Virus record (IMG/VR): IMGVR_UViG_3300010883_027071
Span: 1-21,432 of that record
Source: a virus
DNA length: 21,432 nt
Strand: one strand, 5' to 3'
Positions within the stretch are counted from its first letter, which is position 1. Each line of letters begins with the position of its first letter. The translations under genes were made by a program, and so were the position numbers. Below, in pieces: positions 1-8,420 of the stretch. The notes beneath the pieces were generated by a model. The model had not been told where the DNA came from and ran no database searches. It was given only the letters and a program-made list of their open reading frames with translations.

Positions 1-3000
1 AATAATTTAGCAGATGCACTTAGTCGCGCCCAGCAAGCTGCCAGCTCTGGTTCAGATTCTTCTACTAATTTAGCAGACGCTCTTAGAAGTGCGACTACTG
101 AAGCTGGTAAACTGAAGGATACTCAGAAAGGCTTCTGGACTAAATTCAAAGAAGGAGTCGAAGACGCTGACAGTTTGTCAGACATTTTAGGAGAAGTTGA
201 CAAAATTACTCTTGGAGACATGGTCGGTAGCCTCGGAGCTGCAGCAAAAAAGGGTAACCTTCTTGCAGGAGCGCTTGCTAGTATTTCTCTTGGAGATTTA
301 AGCGCTACATTCACTAACACGTTTAAACAAATTGGAAGCGTAATAACCGGAACATTCAGCGCAGTCCAAAATATTGGAATGGGTGTCTTTGGTGCCCTTT
401 CTGGAGCAATGGGATTATTGGCCGATGCCGGCCATCAGGTTGGCAGCGCTGGAGTAGAAGTCGCAAACGCTTGGGAGTCTGTTAAAAAGACTATTTCTAC
501 TGTCGGACCCGAATTTGATGCAGTTAAAACCGCGGTGTCAAATCTTGGAATGGAGGGCGCTAGCCTTGGAGCCATGTTCGGATCAGGTCCTGGTGGAATG
601 GCAAGCGCAATAGCGTACGCTGGAGAAGTGGCGGGCGAGCTTGGAAATGCTCTTACAAAAGTTACAGAAGATTTTGGTAAAAATATAGACTCTTATGTGC
701 TCGCCAATAAAGCGCTAGGTCTTTCTGGCGCAGCAATGTCTAACATGCAGTTAATGGCAACGCACAGCGGGCAAGAGCTTAGCGATATGCTAGATACTAC
801 AGCTCGTGCCACAGTACATCTCTCTCAAACATTCGGTGTCAACGCCAAGGCTATTGGAAAGAATCTAGATGAGATGGCAACTGACTATGGAACATTCGGG
901 GGTATGTCTGCTGAATCCATGGCCTCAACAGCTGCATATGCTGCTAAGCTTGGTATCGCCATGTCGGACTTGCAGGGAATTACAGCCAAGACCGATGATT
1001 TTGAAGGCGCTGCCCAAGCCGCTAGCGAGCTGGCCGGTACTTTTGGGATGACTATTGATACGATGGACCTCATGAACGCAGATCCAGCTGAAAAAGCTGA
1101 AATGATTCGTGAGTCATTCGCAGAGACAGGCAAATCATTCGATGACATGAGCCGCCAGGAAAAGGCTAGGATGGCAGATCTTACAGGCATGTCCGAAGAG
1201 GCTCTCGCCGGTGCATTTGATCCAGAATTGGCAGAACTTGGATTAGACGATTTTAATTCGGCTGCAGATGCCGCTGCTGCCGGCGCAATATCTCAAGAAG
1301 AAGCAAATCTGATACTTGCTAAATCTATCGATAAAGTATATGAGTCTCTAGGCGGAGGCTCCGAACAGTTAGGCGGACCATTCAGCGCATTCTTTGATGG
1401 CGTTGTTAAAGGAATTACCAACTCAGAAGAGTTTATTGCACTAGCTCAAAATTTCTATCAAGTGATGGTTTATGCGCACGAAGCCGGAATGAAAGTCGGC
1501 GAGCTATTTGTAGATCTCTTTCCCGGAGTTAAGGATTTATTTGAGGGCTTAACAGAGTTTTTTGATCCTGCAAAGTGGAAGGCCGTAATGGGCGAAGTGG
1601 TCGTGGCCTTCGAAGATTTCTTTAAAGATTTGTCCACCGATCCCCAAGAAGCAGTTCAAACCTTGATGGATAAAATCTTAAGCATCTTTGATAACTTTTT
1701 CGATGGCAATAAGGGCGCAATTGATAAGATGAAACAGGGCGCCACCAAAATGATTAATGCAATTGGCGGAATCATCTCTGGTATGATCCCATGGCTTACT
1801 AAACAATTGGTAGTCATGATTAGATCACTGGCTGAGACTTTATCGGGTTCAGGTACAGATCTAGATAGGAATTCTATTGGCGGTGCTTTAATGGGAGCTT
1901 TTGGCGATGCATTCTCAGCTTTGATCGATGCATTGCCCACAATAGCTTGGGAATTGTTTAAGGCGTTGGGTCAGGTTTTGTGGGCCCATAAAGGAAAAGT
2001 TGCAGCTGCTCTAACTCTGCTTGCTGGTTGGATGGCCCTCCAGTTCACCATTCAGCTTGGAAAAGCAATCTTATTTGAATATCTCAAACAAAAGATATTG
2101 AATAAATTCTTAGGCAAAGTAAAAGACGACATGCCCAGTCCAGACGAGGCTCCAGGCCCTTCAAAAAGTGTCATGGAGTCTATTGGTGAAAGCATTGAAG
2201 CAATCGGAAAGATTAGTCTAACCGATGTTGGCAAAGCTATCATAATTGCTGCGATGATTGTGATATTTGTTGCTGTCTCAATGTACACCATGGGGGTTGC
2301 CATCGCTGCAACAGCTGCAGTTCTCTCTGGCACTTCTTGGGAAGATATGGGCAAGGCAATAATCGCTCTTTCGGTGGCAGTTGGCGCCGTCTGGGTGTTG
2401 TCTAAGATATCAAAAAGTCTTCAGCCTGCTGCCATGCTTCAAGGCGGCCTTGGACTGCTAGCCGGCGCTCTATTCCTTGCAGTGTCTGGAGCCGCTTTTG
2501 CGGGAGCAATATGGTTAATCGATAAAATATTAGGAAAAATTGATTTCTTGAGAGTGATTGAAATGTTCGCCATCGTCGCCCTAGCCATCGGTGCCGTTTT
2601 CTTGATGGCAATCGCTGGCGTGACACTTATTGCAGATGGTGGAATAACGCTGCTCATAGGTGGTCTTGGAATGCTTGCTGGTGCCCTGTTCTTGGCAGTA
2701 GCCGGCATGGGGTTTGCCCTTGCTATCCAAGGGGTCTTTGCCACGTTTGAGGGAATCGATTTCATACGAGCTGCAGAAATTTTTGCCACTCTAGGAATTG
2801 CAATTCTGGCCACAGCTGCGCTGGCAGTTTCGGGCGCAGTGCTCCTCTTGGCCATTCCAGTCTTAATTGCCGCCGTACCCGGGCTCAAGGCTGGCGCAAC
2901 CCTCATGGAAGTTGGAGCTGGCATATATGCCAAAGCCCTAACTAAAGTTGTAAATACATTCAGCAAGATTCCAGGCGGAATGAAGAAAGTAGAACAAGCT

Positions 3001-4353
3001 CTAGATGTTATGTCGTCTTCAATGGGAATCGTTGCTGGAATGGCTGTGTTGGGAGCAGCATTTAAGTTATTCATGCCACTTGTGGGAATGCTTACGAAAG
3101 GTTTAGAGGCTGCTGGTAAGTTTGCTGAAACTGGATTTACGCAAGTTGGGCTAGTATTAAAGGCTATCCAAGGAATTCCCATCGCGGACCCAGCAAAAAC
3201 CAAGGCAGCTGTAGATATCACTGGAGTTATCGTGGCCGCTATGGCAGACATCGCCGGCTTAGGAATTAAAATGGCAGGAGTAGCAGCTGTTGGATCGCTC
3301 TTTGGCGATACGAAGATGGACGATATGATTAACATGTCAGTGAGATTTATAGAGGCTGTGGGAGATACCTTGGCCAAGTTAGTCAAGCTACTAGTGAAGG
3401 CTGCTGGAAGTATGGACGAAAAGGCCATTAAGGGAGCTGAAGCCGTTGGCTCAATGCTTGGGGCAGTTTCTTCATTAATTTCTTCGCTGTCAGGACCAAT
3501 TGACAAAGTAATTGCCGGCCAAGGAATGATGGACAAGGTTCTGGATTGGTTAACAGATAGTGATAGTGCTGGAGAACAAATTGCATCTGTAGTGGAGGGA
3601 ATGACAAATCTATTAGATGCCGTTGGCTCAGCGATTCCCGACCTTGTAATCGCGATGAAGGAGGGACTGAGAGATATGCCGGAGGGGGAAGCATTCCTGA
3701 ATAAAGCGAAATCTTTCGGAATTGTCCTTGGCGCGATTTCTGAGGTCTTGGGCATGTGGGATCAGTATGATAATAAAATCAGCGCAAGAGAATCTGAAAA
3801 GGGCCTGGGCGTTGAGGGTGGATATGCATTTCGAGATAGTTCGTTTGCTACTGATATCACGAAAATAACGGATATAATGGTGTGGGAGGGGTGGACATTA
3901 GCTGCAGCAGCCCTTAACACCCAAGGATCCTTAAAAATCCCCAGTGGTGCGGGTAGAAACTTTGTGGCTGCAGTGAAGGAATTGTCAGGCACGGCGACCG
4001 GAACGGCGTTCGCCCTTAATGGGATTTGGAATTCTGGAATAATGGGATGGGATCAAGAATGGACTGCAGTAGTTGTTGGAAGGGTTGCTGAGGTTGTGGA
4101 TGCTTATAATGAACAAGCTACTTCGTTAGCTTCTATTTCTCCAATTAATATTGACGCTGTTTTAGAGACAGTAAATGAAAGTCTGCGTGTCAGGAGAGAT
4201 AAGATTACAATTGCCGATGGTAATGTTACTATAAACATGAGCTTAAACGTTGTCATGAAGGCCGATGATGTCGCAATTCCGATGATCGAAAGTAATCTCG
4301 TTCTTAAGGGATCTAGCGACAAGGTGGCAGGTTTAGGAGACACAACCGCATAA
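1..4353 (+). CDS. Tail tape-measure-like protein, 5' end outside window
   Basis: The frame is open from the first base, so the gene starts upstream; at least 1450 residues are visible. A TTG at 175 is not a convincing start because the same frame reads through it with similar composition. The visible N-terminus has two copies of NLADAL about 21 residues apart. The first ~650 residues are Ala/Gly-rich and soluble-looking. Residues about 665-962 (window codon numbering) hold six or more hydrophobic stretches and a 72-residue tandem repeat. The C-terminus is beta-like (ITIADGNVTINMSLNVVM). Great length, Ala/Gly richness, a central hydrophobic zone and position ahead of LysM and hub genes fit a tape-measure protein, which sets tail length and may enter the host membrane during DNA ejection. 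At the usual 0.15 nm per residue the tail would exceed 200 nm (inference). No muralytic domain was recognised. Function is assigned from architecture and context. Confidence 0.72.
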   Translation, partial: NNLADALSRAQQAASSGSDSSTNLADALRSATTEAGKLKDTQKGFWTKFKEGVEDADSLSDILGEVDKITLGDMVGSLGAAAKKGNLLAGALASISLGDLSATFTNTFKQIGSVITGTFSAVQNIGMGVFGALSGAMGLLADAGHQVGSAGVEVANAWESVKKTISTVGPEFDAVKTAVSNLGMEGASLGAMFGSGPGGMASAIAYAGEVAGELGNALTKVTEDFGKNIDSYVLANKALGLSGAAMSNMQLMATHSGQELSDMLDTTARATVHLSQTFGVNAKAIGKNLDEMATDYGTFGGMSAESMASTAAYAAKLGIAMSDLQGITAKTDDFEGAAQAASELAGTFGMTIDTMDLMNADPAEKAEMIRESFAETGKSFDDMSRQEKARMADLTGMSEEALAGAFDPELAELGLDDFNSAADAAAAGAISQEEANLILAKSIDKVYESLGGGSEQLGGPFSAFFDGVVKGITNSEEFIALAQNFYQVMVYAHEAGMKVGELFVDLFPGVKDLFEGLTEFFDPAKWKAVMGEVVVAFEDFFKDLSTDPQEAVQTLMDKILSIFDNFFDGNKGAIDKMKQGATKMINAIGGIISGMIPWLTKQLVVMIRSLAETLSGSGTDLDRNSIGGALMGAFGDAFSALIDALPTIAWELFKALGQVLWAHKGKVAAALTLLAGWMALQFTIQLGKAILFEYLKQKILNKFLGKVKDDMPSPDEAPGPSKSVMESIGESIEAIGKISLTDVGKAIIIAAMIVIFVAVSMYTMGVAIAATAAVLSGTSWEDMGKAIIALSVAVGAVWVLSKISKSLQPAAMLQGGLGLLAGALFLAVSGAAFAGAIWLIDKILGKIDFLRVIEMFAIVALAIGAVFLMAIAGVTLIADGGITLLIGGLGMLAGALFLAVAGMGFALAIQGVFATFEGIDFIRAAEIFATLGIAILATAALAVSGAVLLLAIPVLIAAVPGLKAGATLMEVGAGIYAKALTKVVNTFSKIPGGMKKVEQALDVMSSSMGIVAGMAVLGAAFKLFMPLVGMLTKGLEAAGKFAETGFTQVGLVLKAIQGIPIADPAKTKAAVDITGVIVAAMADIAGLGIKMAGVAAVGSLFGDTKMDDMINMSVRFIEAVGDTLAKLVKLLVKAAGSMDEKAIKGAEAVGSMLGAVSSLISSLSGPIDKVIAGQGMMDKVLDWLTDSDSAGEQIASVVEGMTNLLDAVGSAIPDLVIAMKEGLRDMPEGEAFLNKAKSFGIVLGAISEVLGMWDQYDNKISARESEKGLGVEGGYAFRDSSFATDITKITDIMVWEGWTLAAAALNTQGSLKIPSGAGRNFVAAVKELSGTATGTAFALNGIWNSGIMGWDQEWTAVVVGRVAEVVDAYNEQATSLASISPINIDAVLETVNESLRVRRDKITIADGNVTINMSLNVVMKADDVAIPMIESNLVLKGSSDKVAGLGDTTA
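2443..2874 (+). repeat. Two 72-residue tandem repeats inside the tape-measure-like gene
   Basis: Two in-frame units of 216 bases start at 2443 and 2659. Unit 1 begins GGLGLLAGALFLAVSG and unit 2 begins GGLGMLAGALFLAVAG. Both continue through an FA..AI stretch to IDF(L/I)R...E(M/I)FA and a second hydrophobic run. More degenerate partial copies (DVGKAII near 2227, DMGKAIIAL near 2347) lie just upstream, so the hydrophobic zone probably grew by duplication. The DNA of the two units has diverged, so this is an old protein-level repeat. Confidence 0.75.
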
Positions 4354-4368
4354 CACAAGGAAATAAAA

Positions 4369-4680
4369 ATGTCAGATGAAAAGAAAAAAAAGAAAGATAA
4401 AGCAAAAGCAGAACCCAAGGGGCCGTTTGGAGTGGGTGAAACTTTGGAAGATATCAAAGATATTGATATTATGAAAATTCTAACTCAAATGAAGGACTCT
4501 CCCTTCGATAAATTGACTGAAAAGTTAAATAAGAGCCAAAAGCATAATGTGCATATTGAATCTAAGGCGCTAATAAACAAATGGCAAACGGTGATTGATT
4601 CAGTAGTGAATAATTTGGAGACTGATGAACAAAAAGCTGCGTTCAAAAATATGATTTTGAAAAGAGCTGGAGTTGAATAG
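4369..4680 (+). CDS. Small lysine-rich protein of unknown function (structural module)
   Basis: This is a 103-aa protein with ATG start and an AGGA ribosome site in the 15-base gap after the tape-measure gene. The N-terminus is strongly basic and low complexity (MSDEKKKKKDKAKAEPKG). The rest looks helical and charged (ILTQMKDSPFDKLTEKLNK, then a C-terminal helix). There are no cysteines, signal peptide or membrane segment. I do not recognise the family. Placement between the tape measure and a large baseplate-like protein suggests a small tail component or tail-assembly chaperone, but this rests on position only. An A8 run at 4384-4391 in the lysine stretch is a possible slippage or sequencing-error site, although the frame is intact as given. 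Confidence 0.7.
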   Translation: MSDEKKKKKDKAKAEPKGPFGVGETLEDIKDIDIMKILTQMKDSPFDKLTEKLNKSQKHNVHIESKALINKWQTVIDSVVNNLETDEQKAAFKNMILKRAGVE

Positions 4681-4701
4681 TTAATCAAAAGAGGAACCTA
4701 A

Positions 4702-7700
4702 GTGTCAGATCCCAAAAACACCGATTTTACTCCAACCAGTGACCCAACTGCCGAGACTGCGCCAGCTGAGCTTGTTGATTTTGATATCGCTGATTTAAAA
4801 GAAGCGAGCGTAGAGACTCTGGGTTCTTTTATGCTTTCTAAAGTGGAAAGAAACTATTACTATCCAGAAGCGCCTCTCCACCAGACAGTGGCCTCTGACC
4901 AAGTCGCTGCGAATTTAGGAACTCCTGTTATTCCAGATATAACTGCAGGGATGGCAGAGGAAGAGGATCCTCCTCACGCTTTTATGGCAGACACTTTGGC
5001 TTCAGCCCAAGCTTATTATGCCACAATTACTGACGGCTCACTTCCTGATGCCGTAGGTGGTGGAACTATGGGTCCGCTCGGGGGTTTTTTAGATAAGACC
5101 AGTCAGACAGATGGGCACGCCCTTTTGGCCCAGGTTGCAGGAGATGCTTGGAGCACCACCTTCACCTCGATGCCAAACGAGTCAGATTCAGGAGAAGCCC
5201 TCCGGGATAAAGTTTCTGCTGTTTTAAAATATAACCGCTTTTCTCCCGGAGATGATTCTCCCTACGTTCAAGACGGTTATTTTTCTAATGGGATGTTCAG
5301 CATTCAAAACCAAGTGGGAAGATTCAATGAAAATGCGAACGCGGTGGCTGTAGAGCAATTGGCCAAGATTGCCTTCTCCACCATGTTGGCCGCAACTGGA
5401 ACAGGAGATTATGCGATTGTTGATGCAGATGGTGAGCCTATCACCACAGATCCAGATTCCCAAGATTCTACTATCGCTATCGGTGTCGGCATAACAACTC
5501 AGTTGGCTGTGACAAAGGTTGACGTGAACTCGATGCGTGCTAAAAATGCGGCAGGATTCCCGCGCCCGGCTAGAGAAATAAATCTAGACCTGCGTGAGAA
5601 CGCAGGGTGGACAGGTGCAGATGGGGAATCTGCCGCCGAAGGCCAAATGCACGGTGCCACAGGCCAGCGGCGAAAAGGCTCAAAGATCGAAGATTTAGGT
5701 GCAAAAAATAGTATGTCTTATGGACAGCTCAATAGCTATCTAGAGCCATTTGGTGGCCCACTTCCTACCGGAATGCTGGTGCTAGCAGTTCTCGCTGCTG
5801 TGGCCGTACTTATAGCTGGAATTGTTTTGGCTGCAATTATGACCCTTATATTTTTGCTCTTTCCTCCTGGAATGGCTGAAGAGCCTCCAGAGCCGCTCCC
5901 TTTGGGTTCAGCCTCAGGAGAGCCTGATTTTGGAAAATTTAGCATTCGTAAGTGGCTGATGAAAATGCTTAGAATGCCAATATTAAGGTCTGGTAAAATT
6001 TTCTTAATTGCGATGTTTTTTGGAGTTATCCAGTTTTATTGGAGAATTACTGATGCCATCTCTTCAGGCTATTTTATTGTAGTTTCTCGTGCTGCTATCC
6101 GGGATTTACAGCAAATTACCGATTCTTTAGCAGAGGCTGATTTTAGCAATATCGTTGGTGGATTAGAGAGCATCTTCGTCGTCTTAGATGCTTTCGCAAC
6201 GTCCACTACTTTTCAATTTTTAAACACGATGGCAATGCTGGGCGATATCGTGATAATGTCGGGAGGTCTCAAGGGTAAAGGTCCTATGAACTTTTCTCCT
6301 TATGGCTCCTGGGCTAATCAACCTGATCACTCAGAAGTAGAGTTGATGAGCCTCCATAAGAAGTCTAGGACGCACATGTCCGACGTAGACCCTGACTATA
6401 GGCTTGCCTGGCGTTTCGGTTCATTGCCAAGTAGGTATTTACTTCCAACTAACATTCTTGCAGCAAATTCTGCATTAGGAGTAAATTCAGCATATGCGGC
6501 AGCGCTGAGCATTCCCCACGGCGTGGGCCTCGAAAAGGGCACTAAAACTCAGAAATTTGGTAGTCCAGCTAGTGAAGACGGGACGACTCCTCCCAGCGGA
6601 AAAACAAGAAGCAACATGTTCACTGCTGATGAAAGGCAGGAATTTGAAGATGTTCTAAACGCTTATTATATTCCATTTTATTTACACGATCTCCGAACTA
6701 ATGAAATCATTGCAATGCACACTTTTGTCGATAACATCAGTGATTCATTTGCTCCTGAGTGGTCTGCCGTGGGCGGTTTCGGCCGCATGGATGATGTTCA
6801 AATTTATAAAAAGACGAAGAGGACGATTGGATTAAGCTTTTGGATGGTTGCAACTAATCCACAGGATTTAGAAGAGCTCTATTTTGCGATTAATCGCCTG
6901 GTGATGATGGTATACCCACAGTGGTCTAAAGGGCAAGTCAAGGCGGACGCGAGCAAAAATAGCTTTATCCAGCCGTTCTCTCAAGTTCCAACGGCCTCTC
7001 CAGTCATCAGGATGCGCTTGGGTGAGCTGTTTACCAGCAATTATTCCCTGCAGAATATTGCCAGACTTTTTGGCCTGGGAACTGATAATTTCAGGCACGA
7101 AGATGTTGCGCCTTATGGGAATGAAGGCATTACAGACGGTGCAGGCATGGAGGGGAAAATCAATGAAATTCTGGACACACTCCAAGAGGGCTTCACCCTT
7201 ATTGAAAAGGGGGAACCCAGCGGTGTGGATGCCATGAAGGCGAACGTCCTTGCCCAGACCGGCATGCCCGGTTCTGTCGACCAGGGTTTCAAATTTGGCG
7301 ATCCTGTCATCATTAAACCGTCCAAATATAAGCTTGTGTCCATGGATGCGGTAGGTCTCGCAAACTACAAAAACGTTGGAGGAAAGCTGAAGATCCCCGA
7401 TTCTGTCTTAGCTGCTGGGCGACAGGGAATTATCATGGGCTATCAAGTTATGCCCATTCTGGTGACTGAAGGAGAAGATGAATCCAGTGCCCGGCAGAAG
7501 AAGAAGGCGCGAGTTAGGTATGCAGTCGCTCCTTCCCTAGAGTGTTGGGTATCTGCCATTGAGGCTGGTGGCGGTTCTGCAATACTCTGCGGCCATGAAG
7601 ATCTTGAAATTAATTATGAACAGCAGGTGCTGACAGCGATTAATACAATCTTAGGTGGTCCGAAGGACTCGCCCATTCCAAACCCATTTGGTGAACCAGC

Positions 7701-8118
7701 GGAAAAGCTAGCCTTTGAAGCTGCTGATGCAACAAAATCATTTTTCAACTTAGATGGTACAGATAACTCCATAATCCGTTCCTTTCATGAGTCCGGAGGC
7801 CAGGGTCTCGCCGGCGTGATAACAAATTTAGACTTTGACTGGAACGCAGCTCCCTGGGATGAGCGCCAGGGAAGTCGAGCACCCACATACTGTAAGGTGA
7901 CGATGGGATTTGCTCCCATTCACGATATTCCACTCGGTCTCGATTTCCAGGGTGGAATGCGAGCACCCGCATACAATGTTGGAGGCCTTGTTCGGGGTCT
8001 CTTCGGTGCAGGACCCAATCCTATAGCTTGGGAAGAGTCCAAGGCTGCGCTACTTAAAGCAGTTACAGCGGCATCGAAGCAAGTTCCAGCACCTGAGCCT
8101 GATGCGGGTGGAGATTAA
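4702..8118 (+). CDS. Large virion structural protein, probably tail/baseplate, with two hydrophobic segments
   Basis: This 1138-aa protein has a GTG start and a GAGGA ribosome site at 4690-4694. The N-terminus is acidic and apparently disordered. Residues ~357-389 form a long hydrophobic stretch and ~430-447 a second one (SGKIFLIAMFFGVIQFYW), unusual for a virion protein. Residues ~660-745 hold a region resembling phage baseplate proteins (DLRTNEIIAMHTFVDNISD, then RTIGLSFWMVA and MVYPQWSKGQ). The C-terminus has a conserved-looking segment at ~1065-1092 (KVTMGFAPIHDIPLGLD, then MRAPAYNVGG) that I associate, from memory, with structural proteins of marine phages. It lies 2 bases upstream of the LysM-like gene, which supports a role near the tube-baseplate junction. 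The exact T4 equivalent cannot be named from sequence alone; baseplate or tail-tube initiator is inference. Confidence 0.65.
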   Translation: MSDPKNTDFTPTSDPTAETAPAELVDFDIADLKEASVETLGSFMLSKVERNYYYPEAPLHQTVASDQVAANLGTPVIPDITAGMAEEEDPPHAFMADTLASAQAYYATITDGSLPDAVGGGTMGPLGGFLDKTSQTDGHALLAQVAGDAWSTTFTSMPNESDSGEALRDKVSAVLKYNRFSPGDDSPYVQDGYFSNGMFSIQNQVGRFNENANAVAVEQLAKIAFSTMLAATGTGDYAIVDADGEPITTDPDSQDSTIAIGVGITTQLAVTKVDVNSMRAKNAAGFPRPAREINLDLRENAGWTGADGESAAEGQMHGATGQRRKGSKIEDLGAKNSMSYGQLNSYLEPFGGPLPTGMLVLAVLAAVAVLIAGIVLAAIMTLIFLLFPPGMAEEPPEPLPLGSASGEPDFGKFSIRKWLMKMLRMPILRSGKIFLIAMFFGVIQFYWRITDAISSGYFIVVSRAAIRDLQQITDSLAEADFSNIVGGLESIFVVLDAFATSTTFQFLNTMAMLGDIVIMSGGLKGKGPMNFSPYGSWANQPDHSEVELMSLHKKSRTHMSDVDPDYRLAWRFGSLPSRYLLPTNILAANSALGVNSAYAAALSIPHGVGLEKGTKTQKFGSPASEDGTTPPSGKTRSNMFTADERQEFEDVLNAYYIPFYLHDLRTNEIIAMHTFVDNISDSFAPEWSAVGGFGRMDDVQIYKKTKRTIGLSFWMVATNPQDLEELYFAINRLVMMVYPQWSKGQVKADASKNSFIQPFSQVPTASPVIRMRLGELFTSNYSLQNIARLFGLGTDNFRHEDVAPYGNEGITDGAGMEGKINEILDTLQEGFTLIEKGEPSGVDAMKANVLAQTGMPGSVDQGFKFGDPVIIKPSKYKLVSMDAVGLANYKNVGGKLKIPDSVLAAGRQGIIMGYQVMPILVTEGEDESSARQKKKARVRYAVAPSLECWVSAIEAGGGSAILCGHEDLEINYEQQVLTAINTILGGPKDSPIPNPFGEPAEKLAFEAADATKSFFNLDGTDNSIIRSFHESGGQGLAGVITNLDFDWNAAPWDERQGSRAPTYCKVTMGFAPIHDIPLGLDFQGGMRAPAYNVGGLVRGLFGAGPNPIAWEESKAALLKAVTAASKQVPAPEPDAGGD

Positions 8119-8120
8119 AA

Positions 8121-8417
8121 ATGAGCATTAGAAGATATAATCGTTCTTCCGTTATCATGGGTGGCAGGGCCACCTCTACTAGCGTTGCGGGAATAGCAAT
8201 CTATCATGCAGTGAAATCGGGCGCGATTGACGCAACCAAGCGCCAAATAAAGCAGGGCGAGCGGTTAGATATTATCGCTGGACAAACTTATGGTGATTCT
8301 AGCTTGTGGTGGGTTATAGCTGCTGCCAGTGGAATTGGATGGTCCCTCCAAGTGCCCCCAGGTGTTGTTATTTCTATTCCCGTCGACCTGGGACAAGTAT
8401 CGTTGTTCGTGGGGTGA
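8121..8417 (+). CDS. LysM-like baseplate protein (gp53/gpX type)
   Basis: This is a 98-aa protein with ATG start, 2 bases after the previous stop, and a GGTGGAG ribosome site inside the end of the upstream gene. Residues ~44-88 look like a LysM fold: a KQGERLDIIAGQTYGD strand-helix start, a helix with WWVIAAASGI, and a PPGVVISIP end that matches the usual LysM finish. Small LysM proteins of contractile tails (T4 gp53, P2 gpX) join the hub or tube to the baseplate. The order tape measure, large protein, LysM, hub agrees with that role. There is no signal peptide, so it is more likely a virion part than a secreted cell-wall binder. Confidence 0.7.
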   Translation: MSIRRYNRSSVIMGGRATSTSVAGIAIYHAVKSGAIDATKRQIKQGERLDIIAGQTYGDSSLWWVIAAASGIGWSLQVPPGVVISIPVDLGQVSLFVG

Positions 8418-8420
8418 ATA

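Noticed and set aside
2439-3755. 438-codon open frame on the - strand
   Set aside because: It lies antisense to the tape-measure-like gene, is a low-complexity Ala/Pro/Ser/Ile protein with no ribosome site or family resemblance, and is explained as a shadow of the sense codon usage.
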